Origin: Mycobacterium numidiamassiliense
Lineage (GTDB): Bacteria > Actinomycetota > Actinomycetes > Mycobacteriales > Mycobacteriaceae
Assembly (NCBI RefSeq): GCF_900157365.1
Contig: NZ_FUEZ01000004.1
Coordinates: 1,537,066-1,601,065, forward strand
Direction: 5' to 3'
Length of the DNA: 64,000 nt
Below, in pieces: positions 46,176 through 55,123 of the stretch. Position 1 is the stretch's first letter. Each line of letters starts with the position of its first letter. Both the position numbers and the translations under genes were made by a program. Under the pieces are notes generated by a model. The model did not search any database. It saw only the letters and a program-made list of their open reading frames with translations, and was not told where the DNA came from.

Positions 46176-46266
46176 CACCCACGAGCGTACGACGTCGCAG
46201 TGTTGCTGCAAGGGGGTTGGCTAAACTGCAACTTTCCTCCTAGCCAGCGCTGAGCCACAGCCGCCT

Positions 46267-47064
46267 TCAGCGGCCTTCGCCGTCCCCCGAGACCCAGCTG
46301 GGCGGGCGCTTCTGCAAGAAGGCCAGCATGCCTTCGCGAGCTTCGTCGGAGACGAACAGCCGGGCCGACTCCGCGCCGAGGCGTTCGGCGTCGCGGTCGA
46401 AGCCCTCGAGCACCGCGGCCGTCGTCAGCGCCTTGGACGCCGCAAGACCCTGTGGCGAACCCTTGCTCACGTCGGCGACCAGCTTCGTCACGGTCGTGTC
46501 CACGTCGTCGGCGGCGATAGTGATCAATCCGATGTCGGCGGCCTCGCCCGGGCCGAACTTCTCGCCGGTCAGGTAGTAGCGGGCGGCGGCCCGCGGCGAC
46601 AGCTTCGGCAGCAGCGTCAGCGAGATGATCGCCGGCGCGACACCGATGCGGGCTTCGGTCAGCGCGAAGGTGCTGCGCGGGCCGGCGACCACGATGTCGC
46701 AGGCGCCGACCAAGCCGAACCCGCCGGCCCGGACGTGGCCGTCGATGGCGGCGATGACCGGCAGCGGCGATTCGACGATGGCGCGCATCAACGCCACCAT
46801 CTCCCGGGCCCGGTCGGCGGCCGTGTCGGCGGGGTCGCCCCCGCTGGCCTCGCTCAGGTCCGCGCCGGCGCAGAACGTGCCGCCGGTGTGGCCCAGCACC
46901 ACCACGCGCACCGCTGGGTCGGCGGCGGCCTCGCGCAGTCCCTGATGCAGTTGGGTGACCAGAGCCGTCGACAGCGCGTTGCGGTTGTGCGGAGAGTTCA
47001 GCGTCAGCCGGGCGACCGGGCCTTTCGTATCGGCCGGCCCCGCGTAGTCGACGAGGGTGTCCAT
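46267..47064 (-). CDS. echA7: enoyl-CoA hydratase EchA7 (glutaconyl-CoA hydratase type)
   Basis: Crotonase of 265 residues. Oxyanion motifs are [13 protein letters not shown] and IDGHVRAGGFGLVGACDI. One catalytic Glu is kept in TEARIGVAPAIIS; the other canonical position reads AGGFGL. The TEARIGVAPAIIS stretch is close to the pattern of methylglutaconyl-CoA and isohexenylglutaconyl-CoA hydratases (LiuC/AtuE) rather than straight-chain enoyl-CoA hydratases. It is the last gene of the six-gene operon, its ATG sharing one base with the fadE12 stop (TGATG). In that setting it would hydrate the carboxylated enoyl-CoA made by AccA2-AccD2. Confidence 0.9.
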   Translation of the reverse strand: MDTLVDYAGPADTKGPVARLTLNSPHNRNALSTALVTQLHQGLREAAADPAVRVVVLGHTGGTFCAGADLSEASGGDPADTAADRAREMVALMRAIVESPLPVIAAIDGHVRAGGFGLVGACDIVVAGPRSTFALTEARIGVAPAIISLTLLPKLSPRAAARYYLTGEKFGPGEAADIGLITIAADDVDTTVTKLVADVSKGSPQGLAASKALTTAAVLEGFDRDAERLGAESARLFVSDEAREGMLAFLQKRPPSWVSGDGEGR

Positions 47065-48230
47065 CAGTAGCTTCGGGGCAGGCCCAGTGACGTCTGCGCG
47101 ACGAAATTCAGCACCATCTCGCGGCTGACCGGCGCGATCCGTCCCAGCCGGGCCGAGGCCAGCATCGCGGCGACGCCGTACTCCTTGGTCAGCCCGTTAC
47201 CGCCCATCGACTGCACGGCCTGGTCGACGGAGCGCGTCGCCGCCTCGGCCGCAGCGTATTTCGCCATGTTGGCCGCCTCGGCCGCGCCCGCGTCATCGCC
47301 GCTGTCGTAAAGGGTGGCCGCCTTCTGCATCATCAGCTTGGCCAATTCGACCTCAATGTGGCACTGCGCCAACGGATGTGACAGGCCCTGGTGCGCGCCG
47401 ATCGGGGTCCCCCACACCTGGCGGGTTTTGACGTAGTCGGTGGCCCGCTCCAGCGCGTACCGCCCCATACCCACCGAGCTGGCCGCTCCCATGATCCGCT
47501 CGGGGTTCAGACCGGCGAAAAGCTGTGCAATCGCCGCGTCTTCGGCACCGACGAGGGCATCGGCGGGCAGCCGGACGTCGTCGAGAAAAACCTGGAACTG
47601 GCGTTCGGGGCTGATCAGCTCCATTTCGATTGGGGTGTAGGTGAATCCGGGAGCATCGGTGGGCACCACGAACAACGCCGGACGCAGCTTGCCGGTCTTG
47701 GCCTCCTCGGTACGGGCCACCACCAGCACCGCCTGGGCCTGGTCGATGCCGGAGATATAGACCTTCTGGCCCTTGAGGATCCAGTCGCTGCCATCGCGGC
47801 GCGCGGTCGTGGTGATCTTGTGCGAGTTGGATCCGGCGTCGGGCTCGGTGATGGCGAACGCCATCGTCAGGGTGCCGTCGGCGATGGATGGAATCCAGCG
47901 CTTCTTCTGCTCTTCGGTGCCGAATTTGCTGATGATGGTTCCGTTGATGGCGGGGGAGACCACCATCAGCAGCAGCGCGCTGCCCGCGGCCGCCATCTCC
48001 TCCATCACCAGCGACAGCTCGTACATTCCGGCGCCGCCGCCGCCGTACTCCTCGGGCAAGTTCACCCCGAGGAAGCCGAGCTTTCCTGCCTCCGACCATA
48101 ATTCGTCGGTGTGCTGGTGGGCGCGAGCTTTCTCCAGGTAGTAGGAGGCACCGTAGTTGGACGCCCATGCGGCGACCGACTTGCGCAGGGCCCGGCGTTC
48201 TTCGCTCTCGATAAAGCTGGTATCGGACAT
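47064..48230 (-). CDS. fadE12: acyl-CoA dehydrogenase FadE12
   Basis: FAD-dependent acyl-CoA dehydrogenase of 388 residues. It has MAFAITEPDAGSNSHKI (flavin/substrate loop), WILKGQKVYISGIDQAQ, and RLPADALVGAEDAAIAQLFAGLNPERIMGA; the C-terminal QAVQSMGGNGLTKEYGV contains the family's flavin-contact region. The stop of accA2 directly abuts its ATG (TAAATG), with GGAG upstream. It forms part of the atuA-like operon, where two different acyl-CoA dehydrogenases (this and FadE13) flank the carboxylase genes, suggesting two oxidation steps or two substrates. Confidence 0.92.
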   Translation of the reverse strand: MSDTSFIESEERRALRKSVAAWASNYGASYYLEKARAHQHTDELWSEAGKLGFLGVNLPEEYGGGGAGMYELSLVMEEMAAAGSALLLMVVSPAINGTIISKFGTEEQKKRWIPSIADGTLTMAFAITEPDAGSNSHKITTTARRDGSDWILKGQKVYISGIDQAQAVLVVARTEEAKTGKLRPALFVVPTDAPGFTYTPIEMELISPERQFQVFLDDVRLPADALVGAEDAAIAQLFAGLNPERIMGAASSVGMGRYALERATDYVKTRQVWGTPIGAHQGLSHPLAQCHIEVELAKLMMQKAATLYDSGDDAGAAEAANMAKYAAAEAATRSVDQAVQSMGGNGLTKEYGVAAMLASARLGRIAPVSREMVLNFVAQTSLGLPRSY

Positions 48231-50213
48231 TTACGAATCTCCTTCATTTCCAGGCACTTCGACGCGGGCCAGGATGGCGCCGACTTCGACTTGTTGACCG
48301 GTGGCGACATCGAGCTGGGTGAGCACGCCGTCGGCCGGCGCCGTGATGGTGTGTTCCATCTTCATCGCTTCCAGCCAGATCAGCGGCTGGCCGGCGGTGA
48401 CGCTGTCTCCGACCTGTGCGCCGAGCCGGATGACGTTGCCGGGCATGGGCGCCACCAGCGAGCCTTTCTCGACGCCCGCGCCCGGCTCGGGGAACCGGGG
48501 CACGGCGGTCAGGTGAACGGGGCCGCGTGCCGAATCGACATAGATGTCCTCGCCGTAGCGGGCGACGGCGAAACTGGTGGCCACCCCGTTGTCGTCGGCC
48601 AGTACCACCTCATCCGGCGACGCCGAGATGAGGTGCGCGGCCTCGTCGTTGGCGAACTCCAACCCCGTTCTGGTGAAGCGGTATTCGATGCGTTGTTCGC
48701 TGTCGTCGTCGTCGCGATAGGTCTTGACCTGATAGCCCGAGGTCAGGTTTCGCCAGCCGCTGGGCACTGAGCCGAACACCTGCGCCGTCACCCGGTTGTG
48801 CGCGGCGTCGGCCAGTGCCGCGGCAACTGCCGACCAGCGGACCGCGGTGGCGTCGGCCAGCGGCGCGGACAGCACGGCCAGATCGTGCGTGTCGAAAAAC
48901 GCGGTGTCGGTGGCGCCGTCGAGAAATGCCGGGTGCCGCAGCACGTTGACCAACAGCTCGCGGTTGGTGCGCAGCCCGTGCAGGCGGGTACGGGCCAGCG
49001 CATCGGCCAGCACCAGCGCCGACTGCCGTCGCGTCGGGGCGTAGGAAATGAGCTTGGCCAACATCGGGTCGTAGTGGATCGACACCACCGAGCCGTCGGC
49101 GATGCCGGAGTCCAACCGGATCCCGGTCCGCTGTCCCAGTGTGTCGAATTGCGTCCGCACGCCCGGTACGTCGATGGTGTGCACCTGTCCGGCCTGTGGC
49201 TGCCAGTTGCGTGCCGGATCCTCGGCGTAGAGCCGGGCTTCGATCGAATGCCCGGTGGCCGTGGGTGGTTCGGACTCGAGTCGGCCGCCGTCGGCCACCA
49301 GGAGCTGCAGCTCGACGAGGTCGAGTCCGGTGGTCTCCTCGGTGACAGGGTGCTCCACCTGCAGCCGGGTGTTCATCTCGAGGAAGTAGAACTCGCCGTC
49401 TTCGTCGGCGAGGAACTCCACCGTGCCCGCGCCGGTATAGCCGATGGCGCCTGCGGCCAGCCGGGCCGCGTCGAAGAGCTTGGCCCGCATTCCCGGTGTG
49501 CGTTCGACCAACGGCGCCGGTGCTTCTTCGATGATCTTTTGGTGGCGGCGCTGAATGGAGCATTCCCGTTCGCCGACGGCCCACACGGTGCCGTGCGAGT
49601 CGGCGAGCACTTGCACCTCGATGTGGTGTCCGGTCGGCAGGTAGCGCTCGCAGAACACGGTCGGGTCGCCGAACGCCGACTGCGCCTCACGTCGGGCCGC
49701 TGCGACTTCGTCTGGTATGGAGGATAATTCGTGCACCACCCGCATCCCGCGCCCACCGCCGCCCGCCGAAGCCTTGACCAGCACCGGCAGCTGGGCTTCG
49801 GTGACCGTCTCGGGGTCGAGCTCGTCGAGCACGGGCACCCCGGCCGCGGACATCAGCTTCTTGGACTCGATCTTGGAGCCCATCGCGCGCACCGCGTCCA
49901 CGGGCGGCCCGATCCAGGTCAGGCCCGCACTCTGCACGGCGGACGCGAAGGCCGCGTTCTCCGAAAGGAATCCGTAGCCCGGGTGCACCGCGTCGGCACC
50001 GGCGGCACGTGCGGCGGCGATGATGGCCTCGGCGTTGAGATAGTCGTTGGGTTTCGGCAGCCCGACCCGGGCATCGGCCTCGGCGACATGCGGGGCCGCC
50101 GCGTCGGGATCGGTGTAGACGGCGACGGTGCCAAGGCCCAGCCGCCGGCAGGTGGCGAATACCCGCCGGGCGATCTCGCCGCGGTTGGCGACCAGCACTC
50201 GAGTGATTCCCAT
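48231..50213 (-). CDS. accA2: biotin-dependent acyl-CoA carboxylase alpha subunit AccA2
   Basis: A 660-residue biotin carboxylase/biotin carboxyl carrier protein. The N-terminal biotin carboxylase domain (about 1-450) has VLVANRGEIARRV, HPGYGFLSENA, the ATP-grasp loop KASAGGGGRGMR and FLEMNTRLQVEHPVTE. The biotinylation site EAMKMEH lies near the C-terminus, in an otherwise standard BCCP domain. ATG 50213 is the family start; the accD2 stop is five bases upstream. With AccD2 it should form a carboxylase of the methylcrotonyl-CoA/geranyl-CoA type, carboxylating a branched 2-enoyl-CoA at the gamma position. The substrate has not been proven here. Confidence 0.92.
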   Translation of the reverse strand: MGITRVLVANRGEIARRVFATCRRLGLGTVAVYTDPDAAAPHVAEADARVGLPKPNDYLNAEAIIAAARAAGADAVHPGYGFLSENAAFASAVQSAGLTWIGPPVDAVRAMGSKIESKKLMSAAGVPVLDELDPETVTEAQLPVLVKASAGGGGRGMRVVHELSSIPDEVAAARREAQSAFGDPTVFCERYLPTGHHIEVQVLADSHGTVWAVGERECSIQRRHQKIIEEAPAPLVERTPGMRAKLFDAARLAAGAIGYTGAGTVEFLADEDGEFYFLEMNTRLQVEHPVTEETTGLDLVELQLLVADGGRLESEPPTATGHSIEARLYAEDPARNWQPQAGQVHTIDVPGVRTQFDTLGQRTGIRLDSGIADGSVVSIHYDPMLAKLISYAPTRRQSALVLADALARTRLHGLRTNRELLVNVLRHPAFLDGATDTAFFDTHDLAVLSAPLADATAVRWSAVAAALADAAHNRVTAQVFGSVPSGWRNLTSGYQVKTYRDDDDSEQRIEYRFTRTGLEFANDEAAHLISASPDEVVLADDNGVATSFAVARYGEDIYVDSARGPVHLTAVPRFPEPGAGVEKGSLVAPMPGNVIRLGAQVGDSVTAGQPLIWLEAMKMEHTITAPADGVLTQLDVATGQQVEVGAILARVEVPGNEGDS

Positions 50214-50218
50214 GGGGC

Positions 50219-51814
50219 TCACATCCGGAAGACGCCGAAGTTCGACGTCCCCTTGATCGGGCCATTTGCAATGGCGGACAGACACATTCCCACGACCGCG
50301 CGGGTATCTCGTGGGTCGATCACCCCGTCGTCGTACAGCATCCCCGACAACACCAGGGGCAGCGACTCGGCTTCGATCTGGCCCTCGACGGCGGCGCGCA
50401 TCGCGGCATCGGCGTCCTCGTCGACTTGCTGGCCGCGGCCTTCGGCGGCAGCGCGCGCCACGATGGACAGCACACCCGCGAGCTGGGCGCCGCCCATCAC
50501 CGCGGATTTGGCGCTGGGCCAGGCGAAGAGGAACCGTGGGTCGTAGGCGCGGCCGCACATGCCGTAGTGGCCGGCGCCGTATGACGCGCCGAGCAGCAGC
50601 GAGATGTGCGGGACGGTCGAGTTGGACACGGCGTTGATCATCATCGAGCCGTGCTTGATCATGCCGCGTTCTTCGTAGTCCTTGCCGACCATGTATCCAG
50701 TGGTGTTGTGCAGGAACAACAATGGCGTGTCGGAGCGGTTGGCCAACTGAATGAACTGGGCGGCCTTCTGCGATTCCTCGCTGAACAGCACGCCGCGGTG
50801 GTTGGCGAGAATGCCGATCGGGTAGCCGTGCAGCCGGGCCCAGCCGGTCACCAGCGACGAGCCGTACATTCCCTTGAATTCGTCGAAGTCCGAGCCGTCG
50901 ACGATCCGTGCGATCACGTCCCGTGGGTCGAACGGGATGCGCAGGTCAGCCGGGACGATGCCGATCAGCTCGTCGGCGTCGAACAGCGGCTCGACGATCG
51001 GTCCCGGTGCCGGTCCCTGCTTGCGCCAGTTCAGCCGGGCCACGATGCGACGCCCGATCCGGATGGCGTCGACCTCGTCGTGGGCGAAGTAGTCGGCCAG
51101 ACCCGAAGTGCGGGCATGCATTTCGGCGCCGCCCAGCGATTCGTCGTCGGACTCCTCGCCGGTGGCCATCTTCACCAGGGGCGGCCCGGCCAGGAACACC
51201 TTCGAGCGCTCCTTGATCATCACCACGTGATCGGACATGCCAGGGATGTAGGCGCCGCCGGCCGTGGAGTTCCCGAACACCAGCGCGATGGTCGGAATGC
51301 CTGCCGCCGAGAGCCGGGTCAGGTCGCGGAACATCTGCCCACCGGGGACGAAAATCTCTTTCTGCGTGGGCAGGTCGGCGCCGCCGGATTCCACCAGCGA
51401 CACCACGGGAAGACGGTTCTGCAGAGCGATTTGGTTGGCCCGCAGGATCTTCTTCAGCGTCCACGGGTTGCTGGTGCCGCCCTTGACGGTCGGGTCGTTG
51501 GCGACGACCAGGCATTCCACGCCCTCGATCGCGCCGATGCCCACCACCACGCTCGCACCCAGGGTGAAGGAACTGCCGTAGGCGGCCAGCGGGCTCAGTT
51601 CCAGGAACGGTGAGTCGGCGTCCAGCAGCAGTTCGATGCGTTCGCGTGCGGTGAGCTTGCCCCGGGAGTGATGGCGCTCAACGTATTTGGTGCCGCCTCC
51701 GGCGAGTGCCTTGCCGTGCTCGGTGTCGATCTCGGTGAGTTTGGCGGCCATGGCCTCGGCTGCCGCGGTGTAGGCGTCGGCCTTGGGGTCGAGGGTGGAC
51801 TTCAAGACGGTCAT
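50219..51814 (-). CDS. accD2: acyl-CoA carboxylase carboxyltransferase beta subunit AccD2
   Basis: A 531-residue carboxyltransferase (529 in H37Rv). It follows the methylcrotonyl-/geranyl-CoA carboxylase beta pattern closely: KYVERHHSRGKLTARERI, SPFLELSPLAAYG, CLVVANDPTVKGGTSNPWTLKK, GNSTAGGAYIPGMSDH and LLLGASYGAGHYGMCGRAYDPRFLFAWPSA. The GAGHYGMCGRAY segment and Gly-rich loops form the two oxyanion holes. The start is ATG 51814, overlapping the fadE13 stop by ATGA. It is the partner of AccA2 in the same operon. Confidence 0.92.
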   Translation of the reverse strand: MTVLKSTLDPKADAYTAAAEAMAAKLTEIDTEHGKALAGGGTKYVERHHSRGKLTARERIELLLDADSPFLELSPLAAYGSSFTLGASVVVGIGAIEGVECLVVANDPTVKGGTSNPWTLKKILRANQIALQNRLPVVSLVESGGADLPTQKEIFVPGGQMFRDLTRLSAAGIPTIALVFGNSTAGGAYIPGMSDHVVMIKERSKVFLAGPPLVKMATGEESDDESLGGAEMHARTSGLADYFAHDEVDAIRIGRRIVARLNWRKQGPAPGPIVEPLFDADELIGIVPADLRIPFDPRDVIARIVDGSDFDEFKGMYGSSLVTGWARLHGYPIGILANHRGVLFSEESQKAAQFIQLANRSDTPLLFLHNTTGYMVGKDYEERGMIKHGSMMINAVSNSTVPHISLLLGASYGAGHYGMCGRAYDPRFLFAWPSAKSAVMGGAQLAGVLSIVARAAAEGRGQQVDEDADAAMRAAVEGQIEAESLPLVLSGMLYDDGVIDPRDTRAVVGMCLSAIANGPIKGTSNFGVFRM

Positions 51815-52959
51815 GATTGATACCCCAGGGTCTTGGCGGCCAGTGCGGTGAGTATTTCGGTGGTTCCGCCGCCGATGCCCAGGATTCGCATATCCCGGTA
51901 TTGGCGTTCGACTTCGGATTCGGACATGTAGCCCAGGCCGCCGAAGAGCTGAACGGCTTGGTGGGCAACCCATTCACCGGCCTCGACCGCGGTGTTCTTG
52001 GCGAAACACACCTCAGCGATCAGGTTGGGCTCACCGGCCAGCTGGCGTTCCACCACATGGCGCGAGTAGACCCGGGCGACGTCGATGCGGCGGGCCATCT
52101 CGGCCAGCGTGTTCTGCACCGATTGGCGCGACATCAACGGCCGGCCGAACGTCTCCCGGTCGCGACACCATTGCGCGGTGATGTCCAGGCAGCGCTGTGC
52201 GCTCGAATATGCCTGCGCGGCAAGGCCGATGCGTTCGGACACGAATGCCTGGGCGATCTGCAGGAAGCCGCTGTTCTCGGCGCCGATCAGGTTGGCTACC
52301 GGAACGCGCACGTCGGTGTAGGACAGCTCGGCGGTGTCGGAGGATCGCCAGCCCATCTTGTCCAGCTTGCGGCTGACCTCGAACCCGGGCGTGCCCTTCT
52401 CCACGACGAGCAGCGAAACCCCTGCGGCGCCAGGCCCTCCGGTGCGCACGGCGGTGACGACGTAGTCGGCACGAACCCCGGAGGTGATGTAGGTCTTGGC
52501 GCCGTTGACCACATAGTGATCCCCGTCCAAGACCGCGCTGGTGGTCAGGTGTCCGACGTCCGAGCCGCCGCCGGGTTCGGTGATGGCCAGGGAGCCGATC
52601 TTGTCGCCGGCCAGTGTCGGCCGCACGAACTCCTCGATCAGCCGCGCGTCCCCCGAGGCGATCATGTGGGGCACCGCGATACCGCAGGTGAACAGCGAAG
52701 CGAAAACACCGCCCGGCGCGCCGGCCTGGTGTAGTTCTTCGCAGATGATGACCGAGTCGGCGCCGTCTCCGCCGCCGCCACCGACCGCTTCGGGAAGGCC
52801 CGCACCGAGCAGCCCGGCCGCCCCGGCCCGCCGGTGCAGGTCACGCGGCAGGTCGCCGCTGCGCTCCCATTCGTCGATGCTTGGCACGATCTCGCGTTCG
52901 GTGAACGCGCGCACCGTTTTTCGCAGCTGTTCGCGTTCCGGCGTGGTCCAGATGCTCAT
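51811..52959 (-). CDS. fadE13: acyl-CoA dehydrogenase FadE13
   Basis: A 382-residue acyl-CoA dehydrogenase (385 in H37Rv). It has LAITEPGGGSDVGHLTT and HYVVNGAKTYITSG, WRSSDTAELSYTDVRVP, and the C-terminal QLFGGLGYMSESEVERQYRDMRILGIGGGTTEI, including the Arg-Asp signature of the second family motif. Its sequence type is close to isovaleryl-/citronellyl-CoA dehydrogenases. ATG 52959 overlaps the atuA-like gene's stop (ATGA), and its own stop overlaps the accD2 start in the same manner, so three consecutive genes are translationally chained. Confidence 0.92.
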   Translation of the reverse strand: MSIWTTPEREQLRKTVRAFTEREIVPSIDEWERSGDLPRDLHRRAGAAGLLGAGLPEAVGGGGGDGADSVIICEELHQAGAPGGVFASLFTCGIAVPHMIASGDARLIEEFVRPTLAGDKIGSLAITEPGGGSDVGHLTTSAVLDGDHYVVNGAKTYITSGVRADYVVTAVRTGGPGAAGVSLLVVEKGTPGFEVSRKLDKMGWRSSDTAELSYTDVRVPVANLIGAENSGFLQIAQAFVSERIGLAAQAYSSAQRCLDITAQWCRDRETFGRPLMSRQSVQNTLAEMARRIDVARVYSRHVVERQLAGEPNLIAEVCFAKNTAVEAGEWVAHQAVQLFGGLGYMSESEVERQYRDMRILGIGGGTTEILTALAAKTLGYQS

Positions 52960-54677
52960 AACAGGCTTTCGGGGATGTCGACGTGTCGGCTGCGCAGCCA
53001 TTCGCCCAGGCCCTTTGCTTGTGGATCGAACCGCGCTTGGTAGGCGACGCCCTGACCGAGGATGCCGTCGATGACGAAGTTCACCGCCCGCAGGTTGGGC
53101 AGCACATGACGGGCCACGGCCAGCTCGGCCGCCTCCGGCAGCAGCTCCTTGACCAGCTCGACGGTCAATGTGTTGGCCAGCCAACGCCATTGGTCCTCGG
53201 TCCGGGCCCAGACCCCGATGTTCGCCGAGCCGCCCTTGTCGCCGCTGCGGGCCCCGGCGATCCGGCCCAGCGGGGCGCGCCGGGTCGGGCCTTCGGAAAG
53301 CGGCTCCGGCAGCGGCGGGTTGTCGGCGGCTGCCAGCTCCAAAGTATCTGTCGCGCAACCGATGTCGACGCGAGTGCCGTCGGCGTGCACCGCGATGTGC
53401 GGCACTGTCGCGGCGTCGACGTAGCCGGCGGTGAACACGCCATACACCTGCCCGTCGCCGGGAGGGGCGGTTACATGGAAGCCTGGATAGCTGGCAAGTG
53501 CCAATTCGACTGCCGCCGAGGAGAAGTGGCGTCCGACGTTGGCGGCATCCGGATCGCGCACGACGCAGCGCAGCAGCGCGCTGGCGGCTTCCTCGGTGTC
53601 GGCATCGACATGGTCGGTGCGCGCCAGTGTCCATTCCAGCTCGGCGGGTTTGACGGTCAGCGCGGACTCAAGCTGCCGTCGGACCAACTCGGCCTTGGCC
53701 TCGATGTCGAGTCCGGTGAGCACGAAGGTCATGGCGTTGCGGAAGCCGCCGATGCTGTTCAGCGACACCTTGAGCGTGGGTGGCGGGGGCTCGCCGATCA
53801 CGCCGCTGACGCGCACCCGGTCGGGGCCGTCGGAAGACAACTCCACTGTGTCTATCCGGGCGGTGACGTCCGGGTTGGCGTAGCGGGCACCGGTGATCTC
53901 GTAGAGCAGCTGCGCGGTGACGGTGTCGACGCTGACCAGTCCGCCGGTGCCGGGGTGTTTGGTGATCACCGACGAGCCGTCGGCGTAGACCTCGGCCAGC
54001 GGGAAACCGGGATAGGACAGGTCGGGAACCTCGGTGAAGAACGCGTAGTTGCCGCCGGTGGCCTGCACGCCGCACTCGATCACGTGGCCGGCGACCACCG
54101 CGCCGGCGAGCTGGTCGTAGTCGGTGCGGCCCCAGCCGAAGTGTGCGGCCGCCGCTCCCACGATGACCGAGGCGTCGGTGACCCGGCCGGTGACGACGAC
54201 GTCGGCGCCGTCGCCCAGGCAGTCGACGATCCCCCACGCACCCAGGTACGCGTTGGCCGTCAGCGGCGTGCCCAGGCCGAGTTCGGCCGCGCGCGGCGCT
54301 AGGTCGTCGCCTTCGACGTGGGCGATCCGGGCGCCGATGCCCAGCCGCTCGGCCAGGGCGCGTATCGCGGCGGCCAGGCCGGCGGGATTGAGGCCACCGG
54401 CATTGGCGACGATGCGCACGCCGCGGTCATGGGCCTCGCCGAGGCAGTCCTCGAGCTGCGTGAGGAACGTCTTCGCGTAGCCGCGGTCGGGATGCTTCAT
54501 CCGGTCGCGGCCCAGGATGAGCATGGTGAGCTCGGCCAGGTAATCGCCGGTGAGGTAGTCCACTGGATCATTCGAGCCGCCGGTCAGCATCTCGCGCATG
54601 GCCGACAGCCGGTCGCCGTAGAACCCCGAGCAGTTCGCGATCCGGACAGCACCGGAGCGCCCAGAAGCAGAGGTCAT
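52956..54677 (-). CDS. AtuA-like protein (DUF1446), first gene of the carboxylase operon
   Basis: A 573-residue protein of the AtuA family, named for the acyclic terpene utilisation operon of Pseudomonas; biochemical role unproven. The main domain (about 10-450) starts RIANCSGFYGDR and includes KTFLTQLEDCLGEAHDRGVRIVANAGGLNP and GADVVVTGRVTDAS. A C-terminal ~110-residue module (GARSGDKGGSANIGVWAR) resembles the separate AtuA-associated ferredoxin-like domain. The start is ATG 54677 with GGAGGA six bases upstream; upstream in-frame codons are not supported. A partial dyad at 54721-54736 lies in its promoter region. Positional counterpart of H37Rv Rv0976c. Confidence 0.87.
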   Translation of the reverse strand: MTSASGRSGAVRIANCSGFYGDRLSAMREMLTGGSNDPVDYLTGDYLAELTMLILGRDRMKHPDRGYAKTFLTQLEDCLGEAHDRGVRIVANAGGLNPAGLAAAIRALAERLGIGARIAHVEGDDLAPRAAELGLGTPLTANAYLGAWGIVDCLGDGADVVVTGRVTDASVIVGAAAAHFGWGRTDYDQLAGAVVAGHVIECGVQATGGNYAFFTEVPDLSYPGFPLAEVYADGSSVITKHPGTGGLVSVDTVTAQLLYEITGARYANPDVTARIDTVELSSDGPDRVRVSGVIGEPPPPTLKVSLNSIGGFRNAMTFVLTGLDIEAKAELVRRQLESALTVKPAELEWTLARTDHVDADTEEAASALLRCVVRDPDAANVGRHFSSAAVELALASYPGFHVTAPPGDGQVYGVFTAGYVDAATVPHIAVHADGTRVDIGCATDTLELAAADNPPLPEPLSEGPTRRAPLGRIAGARSGDKGGSANIGVWARTEDQWRWLANTLTVELVKELLPEAAELAVARHVLPNLRAVNFVIDGILGQGVAYQARFDPQAKGLGEWLRSRHVDIPESLL

Positions 54678-54720
54678 CGGCGTCCTCCATTCAGCGATTA
54701 CCGGTGAGCGCAACCCAACC

Positions 54721-54736
54721 AACCACCCGGTAGGTT
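54721..54736. promoter_or_regulatory. imperfect dyad upstream of the AtuA/carboxylase operon
   Basis: AACCACCCGGTAGGTT is symmetric at 12 of 16 positions (AACC...GGTT arms with a CCGG centre). It lies 44 bases upstream of the operon's first ATG, where a repressor would block transcription. No regulator gene is adjacent, so the cognate protein would be encoded elsewhere. Confidence 0.45.
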
Positions 54737-54814
54737 AGCGGGTACCGCCGGTGTCACGTCAAGGATGCCCGCCGCCGCGTTGCCGGCCCAGTCCTGCAGG
54801 CCGCACGGCCTGTT

Positions 54815-54843
54815 TTGGTCACCAGCAGGTCACCGACTATTCT
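54815..54843 (+). promoter_or_regulatory. candidate rpmF promoter
   Basis: TTGGTC (54815-54820) and TATTCT (54838-54843) are separated by 17 bases, a good housekeeping promoter geometry. The start would be near 54850 with a leader of about 78 nt to rpmF. Confidence 0.5.
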
Positions 54844-54927
54844 TATGGGCAATCGTCGCCGTTCGGCCCACCGGCCATGCCGCGTGACGCACCGACCCGA
54901 ATCCCAGATCGAGGAGAAGGCCCGACC

Positions 54928-55101
54928 ATGGCCGTACCCAAGCGCAGAATGTCGCGCTCAAACACCCGAAGCCGTCGCGCGCAGTGGAAGGCCACCAAGA
55001 CCGAGCTCGTCGGCGTGAACGTGGCGGGCCAGAAGCACAAGGTGCCCCGGCGACTGCTCAAGGCGGCTCGCCTGGGTCTCATCGACCTGGACAAGCGTTA
55101 A
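54928..55101 (+). CDS. rpmF: 50S ribosomal protein L32
   Basis: 57-residue ribosomal protein beginning [20 protein letters not shown], basic throughout. It has no Cys at all, so it lacks the CxxC...CxxC zinc ribbon of zinc-type L32 and belongs to the zinc-independent form. GAGGAGAAGG lies upstream of the ATG. It sits between the atuA-like operon and mprA, as in H37Rv (Rv0979A). Confidence 0.95.
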   Translation: MAVPKRRMSRSNTRSRRAQWKATKTELVGVNVAGQKHKVPRRLLKAARLGLIDLDKR

Positions 55102-55123
55102 TCTCGCTAAATACCCGGCGCGC

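Noticed and set aside
51811..53634. Long N-terminal extension of FadE13 to 607 residues
   Set aside because: The extension covers the AtuA-like gene in another frame; the ATG at 52959 has the proper family N-terminus and an ATGA overlap.
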